Positions 58,896-64,000 of a stretch of 64,000 nucleotides of DNA are shown here, piece by piece. Below the pieces are notes generated by a model, which saw only the letters and a list, made by a program, of their open reading frames with translations, made no database searches and was not told the origin of the DNA. Source of the DNA: Camillea tinctor (lineage: Eukaryota; Ascomycota; Sordariomycetes; Xylariales; Xylariaceae). The position numbers and the translations under genes are program-made. Positions within the stretch are counted from its first letter, which is position 1. Each line of letters begins with the position of its first letter. The DNA is taken from the NCBI GenBank assembly GCA_022578605.1, contig MU394051.1, positions 372,001-436,000 on the forward strand. The letters run 5' to 3'.

Positions 58896-61800
58896 TCAGC
58901 CAGTGTGGCCATATGATCGTCTGAAGGTGTCTTGAGGGAGGGACTTCTTAGTCAGAAGTAGCTTCCTTGAAATCTCGCCCATGGACTTGAAGTGCTCTCT
59001 GGCATCACTGTAGTTCTGGAAGTCGAAAGCGTCCGGTGCGTTGAACTCCTGGAGATAAGTCTGGAGCGCCTTCTGGTGTTGGTGCCACTCGTCGATCATG
59101 GGTTGCTCTGCGGCTCTAGCGGCAGCGGCAGCCTCTGCGGCTTGGACCCTGGATGCATGCTTACGGCTGCTAGTGCAGCTGTCGATCGAGTCCTTGTTCT
59201 TGCGCTTGCGACCCTTGGTCACGTGCGTGGAAGATCCATGACCAGCTGGGGAGGACCCACTGGCGCTGTTGAGAGAGCTTCCGTTGTCATTGTGGACACG
59301 TCTCATGTGGTCCTTTAGGTTCCACTGCCGTGGGAATCCGTTTCCGGTCTGGGCACGATCACAGCCCTCGTAGGTGCAAAGGTATGGCTTGTCTCCGTGG
59401 CCGTGCATGGCATGCGCTTCCCGTTCGTGTCGGAGGAGGCAGGCAGTAGAGGAGAACCGGGCGTTCTCGCAAGACTCGATCTTGCACCGGTAGGGCTTCA
59501 GGTGCGAGTCCACAAACTTACTATTCATCTGGTCAGATCCAAAAGAGCAAAAGAAAAGAAAAACCAAAACAAATGAGCTAGACTTGGGCGTCCTTACTCG
59601 TAGTTGCACTTGAGCTTCTCGGGCTTGTGGTTGCAGCTGGCTTGGCCTTCCCATGGGCAGTGGAAGAGCCCGTCAGGCTTGGGATAGGCGTTCTTGTACA
59701 GAGGGTGGTCCCGAGCGGAAGACTCGCCATCACCGCTGGCGCGGCGAGTGTAAGACGGGGGGAGGGCAAACATATCATCCGCAAGAGCAATGTTGGCATC
59801 ATCTGTGCTCATCAACCCAATTGGGCGGTCGAGGCCACTGGATTTGTCTCCGTTAGAGGGAACTATAGGGATGCAATCATTCTTGGCGCAAACATACCCA
59901 GGTGAAATTCCATTCATGACGGGTGAAGAGTCATTAGTATGGGCCGGAGATGCATCCATGGGAATCATTGGCGCAGACCACGCATCATCGGGAAGACCGG
60001 GGGAAGAGATCCGGGATCCAACTGGGCTGATAGAACCCCAAGAAGTAGCAATGGGCGAATTGCCTGCAGTGTTATCGAAGTTCAGCTGCATCTGGGTAGG
60101 GTCAATATGCTGCTGCGCCATGCCAGACGCCATGACAGCAGGAGAGTATGGCAATCCATCCGCGGAAGGCATCACGCTCATGGGGAGCGTTGGGTAATAC
60201 ATGTGAGAGGAAACGGAATGAGAATCTGAGTCCTGGAGAAGATACGCGTCCATCTGGGCATTACCTGTCATGTCAAAATTCGACATGTGAGAGCCTTGTG
60301 ACACAGAAGAGAGTATTCTAGGGCGGCTCTTGTGCGCGGAGGCTTTGATAGTTCTGTTCTTGTGGCTTCCTGAGGAACTACGCGAGCTGATCCGCCGCAT
60401 CGGCTCTGCGGCGGAAGCTGTTGTGGGCTCAGTGGCAATCCATTTGCTGGTCAGATCATCCATGGCTTCATCCTGGTCCTGTCCTCTGGGAGTAATGTGG
60501 CCATAGGGAGTAAAGTGGAAATCCTCATTTCCATGGAAGTTCTGTGAACCTTCTGTTGGTGCATCCCATACTGAACCGTTAAGGTCCGCATGTGCTGTTT
60601 GAGAATAAAGAAAAGGTCCGCTGGCAGAAGCAATCATGTTTCCTTGGGAATATGCGCTGTAGTCACTGAGGTTGAGGTTAGTGTGCTGTATTCCACTACC
60701 CGGCCGAGAAATCAACGAGCAGCCCAAAAAAGAAAATCAAAACAAAACAAATGAAATGGCTCTAGCTCGGTACAACTTTGTCCCTGTTGTCACAATATTG
60801 GTTAGTCTAATGTCAACTACTGAGTATAGAGGGGCCGGTGTGTACAGACCGAATAGAAATGTCCCATGACAAATATGGTAATCCAGGGAATGGCTCCAGG
60901 TGGTACGGCATGATCCAGAGAAGTACTGATAGGGTCTCCATCGGGCGAGAAGTGGGTTGCCCGGACTGAAATGAAAACAAGAGAAGAAAAAAAGAAAAGC
61001 AAAAATCAAGAAACCCAGACGAGGTAGAGAAGGCTTTTTTTTCTAATCAAGACACAGTTCTGCAAGTTCACAAAAAGGGCATATGTTAGTCGGCGAGCAC
61101 GCGAGCAAGCAGGTATCGAGGCCAACCAAAGTCGGCATTAATGGCATACGTACTGTGGTCAAGGACGCGATATATCAAAGTGCATGCCTTGAAACTGCTG
61201 GATCCATCCATGGGCGATAGAAAAGCAACCTGGGATCCGGGAAATATAGAAGGGGCAACAACAAGCAGGCGGTCCGGGAGAAAAGCAAAAACCATGGCAA
61301 GGTGAGTTGGCACTGATAGGGATATTGTCGACTTCTCCGCTGCAGCTGAAAACAAACATTGGGATTCCTATGGTCTAAAGAAGGCTAAGTGTAAAACCCC
61401 GGCGCCACCGTATATGCAAAGCAATGCAGCGGAAACAAGGGAAACACTACGGGTGACAGTCCGGGAGGTATTTGCTGTAGCATGCTGGCCTAGTACCGGG
61501 GTAGAAAATCCATGGATCGCTGAAATCAAATCCGGGCTCTCATATGGGCGCGATGAATCCATCCTCGGTGCAGGTTTGAACTCCATAGGTGAAAGGGAAC
61601 CTCCTTTCTTCGAGTCCCTGGTGCGAACTGTCCTCGGATTGCCGTCATCACTGGGTCTGCGCGGGCGATACTTACGAACAAGTGAGCTGCCAAAGGCAAC
61701 CGTCGATATTCATTTGTGTATCCATCTGAGCTGACGGGCGTGGCCAAACCTAGCAAGAAGCTAGGCGCTCGCTAAAAAGCAGAGCCTCAGAACTGAATCC

Positions 61801-62259
61801 CGGCAAGTTCCTGGTGTATCCTTCTTCCTGGTGTCCATCCGGGCTCCGGTGTTCCTCCTGGGCTGTATTCTTCTTGTCCGGGCTGTCCTGTTTTCCTGAT
61901 CCTGATCCTGTTCCTGTCCTGAAAAACAATAATGGGCAATCCTGGATTCAAACGACTAGACATCCTGGGCTGAGTAGGTTTTACCCCCCGGGCACTCGCC
62001 CAGGGCTCCGAGAGACATATATCAGATGACATAGGAAATACCAATACATGACAATACGCAATACATGATTGTTGTTCGTATAGCAAGAATCATAAAAAGC
62101 AAAAGAAAAGAAAAAGCAAAAAACAACAAAAGCACTCGAACTCCGGCAGTGAATGAAAATCAATGCAAAATACCTCGCGGGTGTGTGGACATCGTCCATT
62201 TCTAGAGAAGAGCTGTAGCTGGACATAGTGTCCTGGCGGGAAGCAACCATGGCCGTCAT
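58896..62259 (-). CDS. C2H2 zinc-finger transcription factor
   Basis: A probable nuclear DNA-binding regulator; targets unknown. Model on the minus strand: exon 62259-62174 (MTAMVASRQDTMSSYSSSLE...), exon 60695-59598, exon 59520-58896, 602 aa with frame kept. The large exon is Ser/Pro/Gln-rich and disordered, ending with a Cys/His segment (FHCPWEGQASCNHKPEKLKC). The last exon begins KFVDSHLKPYRCK and has two clearer fingers: YRCKIESCENARFSSTACLL then RHEREAH, and YLCTYEGCDRAQTGNGF then RQWNLKDHMRRVH. A basic GRKRKNK patch could be a nuclear signal. The 77-nt intron has a CTGAC branch site. The first intron (62173-60696, 1478 nt) is very long for this genome, so exon 1 is less certain; translation could instead start at an ATG inside the big exon, or extra exons may exist. 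Confidence 0.8.
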
Positions 62260-64000
62260 TGATCCTTGGGCAGTAGTCCTCTTGAATCCGTGGCAGCAAA
62301 AACACAAGTTGGGATTGGCTTTTTCAACTTTGTCGACAGGATGTTGCACAGTGGTTTGGTTGATCTCCTGGGGAAAGTGGATGACAAAAAAACACCTAAC
62401 GGGGAACAGATCCTTTCGCTGTTGTGTAATTTGTCTTGGGTATAGAGGGGGAGAATAGAAAAAAAAAAGACACGGCTGGAGAGTGGCGGCAGGTAGCGAG
62501 ATATGATGAAGGATGAATGACGATTGGGTTGGCGGCTGTGAGGATTGGGCAGAAATGTTTTGGATTTTGGGCTGGAAAGTAGGAGGGAAGAATAGAAATT
62601 GGGCATGGAGAGGGGACACCGGGGTTTTATTGTGTGGCATCAGATGAAATGAACGGGGCAGAGGGCAGAGATGACGGAAATGATGAAATCACCGGCAGGA
62701 CCTTTCCTTGGTCCTCGCTGTCGTGTCCTGCCATTCCTGGCATCCAGGCCCGCATCGCAAGAAGGGACATCCCTGTAGCAGCTCTGTACGACACCCTGCA
62801 GTCTGCTAGTTGTCAGTGGCCCCGCTTGCCCGCTCCTGGATTACCCCTCCTACTCTTGTGCCAGCCTTCACTATTGATTCGCTATCGCTGCCCACCTTTA
62901 CCACCGTTACCACCGTCGCCAACCATCACTAAAACATCTAACTGCTCTAAAACCCACGGCCCGAGCCAACCGCTGCCAACTTTCATTTCCTGCCCTCCCC
63001 TCTGCTCCCATCTCTGCTCTTTCATTGCTTGTTGTGATATCCCACTAGGTCGTTGTAGTGGCCGCAGCTCATAATATGTGAGCAAGCCACCCCGACCCCT
63101 CTCTGTTCCGCGTCTGCCATAGGTCCGTGAGTCCTGTCGTCGAGTGTGTCTTGCTTCAGACGACGGCCATGTGGAGGCAGCTGAGAGTTGTCTACAGCCT
63201 ATCGAGCCTATCCGAGCCTATCCCATGCAGTGTGCCGCCATGTGATGAGGGATTACGGATGCAGCGACAACACATCGCTGCAGCACCAAGAACCGTGGAC
63301 CATATGAGCAACCCTCCTATCATCCCGCGAAGTAGGGGACAACCCCTCACTCTATCTCGCTAGCCGGGCGCAAGTCGCGCACGAAGCAGAAAATTTTTTC
63401 TTTTCTGCTCTCCTCTCTTGACCCTTCTTTTCTCACCTCGAAGGAAAAGGTCGTGGCTTCACCTGGCTTTATCTACGTTTTCCTCTTGAGCCCCCGGTGG
63501 CTGTTGCTCGACAGCCTGTCATTGTCGGTGAAGCTTCTTCGCTGGCTGCCAAGCTCTCTATTTGAACTTACGGTGAGTAATTATGTCGAAATTGTTTGTG
63601 CCGGTTGTCGCGGAAAGGTTCGGGTTCGCTTGTGAGTGTGAGCTGCTTACTGGCGAGTTTTCTCCCATCCATCCCACACACACTTCCCCCTCTCTCCTCT
63701 CCCTTACAAATGTGATTTCCTAGCAGCTCGCCAATGAGGCTCCCAGGCGACGAGCTCGACATGCCATGCGGGGATGTCAAAAATGACGCTATTGCCAACC
63801 TGAGGAAATCTCCGGCAAGGTCCTACATGGTCAAGCAGAGATCTATGTGATATACTACGTAGACGTGTCTTTTCCAGCTCATCGTGGCATGGTCTCCATC
63901 GTACGATGCGCGCAGTAGCTGTGTCTGTTGATCTGCTTATGTGACATGTTAGTTGGTTGGTGCTTGGCTGGTGCTTTGCTCCTCCTTCTCCTCCTCACGA
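62260..64000. other. upstream region of the zinc-finger gene and right edge
   Basis: No gene I can support. The ATG at 63734 opens a 38-codon frame (MRLPGDELDMPCGDVKNDAI...) to 63850, preceded by a GTGAGT at 63572-63577. This could be part of a small or multi-exon gene running off the window, but nothing in it is recognisable. Confidence 0.4.

Noticed and set aside
61368..61586. 72-codon minus-strand frame inside the long intron of the zinc-finger gene, considered as an extra exon
   Set aside because: Splice sites joining it in frame to the neighbouring exons were not evident, and the simple two-site join keeps the frame without it.

Overview
The window is nuclear DNA of a filamentous ascomycete (Pezizomycotina, probably a Sordariomycete; this is inferred from gene content and intron style). 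Genes lie on both strands without operons. They carry short introns, mostly 54-265 nt, with GT..AG ends and CTRAC-type branch sites. Introns are split-frame, so most coding regions below are joins of exons worked out by hand from conserved protein sequence.

Layout. 1-1349 (-): start of the cell-wall-integrity MAP kinase kinase Mkk1, cut by the window edge. 4614-6330 (+): DEAD-box helicase Dbp8. 6331-25840: about 19.5 kb with only one convincing gene, an acidic conserved protein of unknown function (16553-17338, +); this stretch also holds an assembly gap at 6994-7003. 25841-29237: mitochondrial Iba57/Caf17-like protein (+) tail-to-tail with a Cwf23/DNAJC17-type spliceosomal J protein (-). 30158-33624: a head-to-head pair, isoorotate decarboxylase (-) and thymine 7-hydroxylase (+). 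34312-37521: DUF676 serine hydrolase (+) tail-to-tail with 3-hydroxyacyl-CoA dehydratase Phs1 (-). 38308-46114 (-): a DUF7918 protein, a proline-rich small protein, a DUF1349 protein and a vacuolar PQ-loop transporter. 47424-48759 (+): NADH pyrophosphatase (Nudix). 50257-51304 (-): ribosomal protein uL1 (L10a). 53143-54606 (+): a seven-helix rhodopsin-domain (Pth11-like) protein. 58896-62259 (-): a C2H2 zinc-finger transcription factor.

The most coherent functional unit is the divergent pair at 30-34 kb. Its two products perform consecutive steps of fungal thymine salvage: thymine is oxidised in three steps to isoorotate, which is decarboxylated to uracil. They share one 828-bp promoter region with several GATA-factor-like sites. 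The decarboxylase carries an unusual Lys/Glu-rich tail of about 105 residues. The remaining genes are mostly housekeeping and do not form an obvious secondary-metabolite, defence or mobile cluster.

I found no tRNA, 5S rRNA, CRISPR array or intact transposon by eye. I did not find a system that I could defend as wholly new. The best leads are the salvage pair with its tail, an exon junction in the uL1 gene that does not fit canonical splice sites, a probable GC-AG intron, and the unexplained gene-poor blocks.
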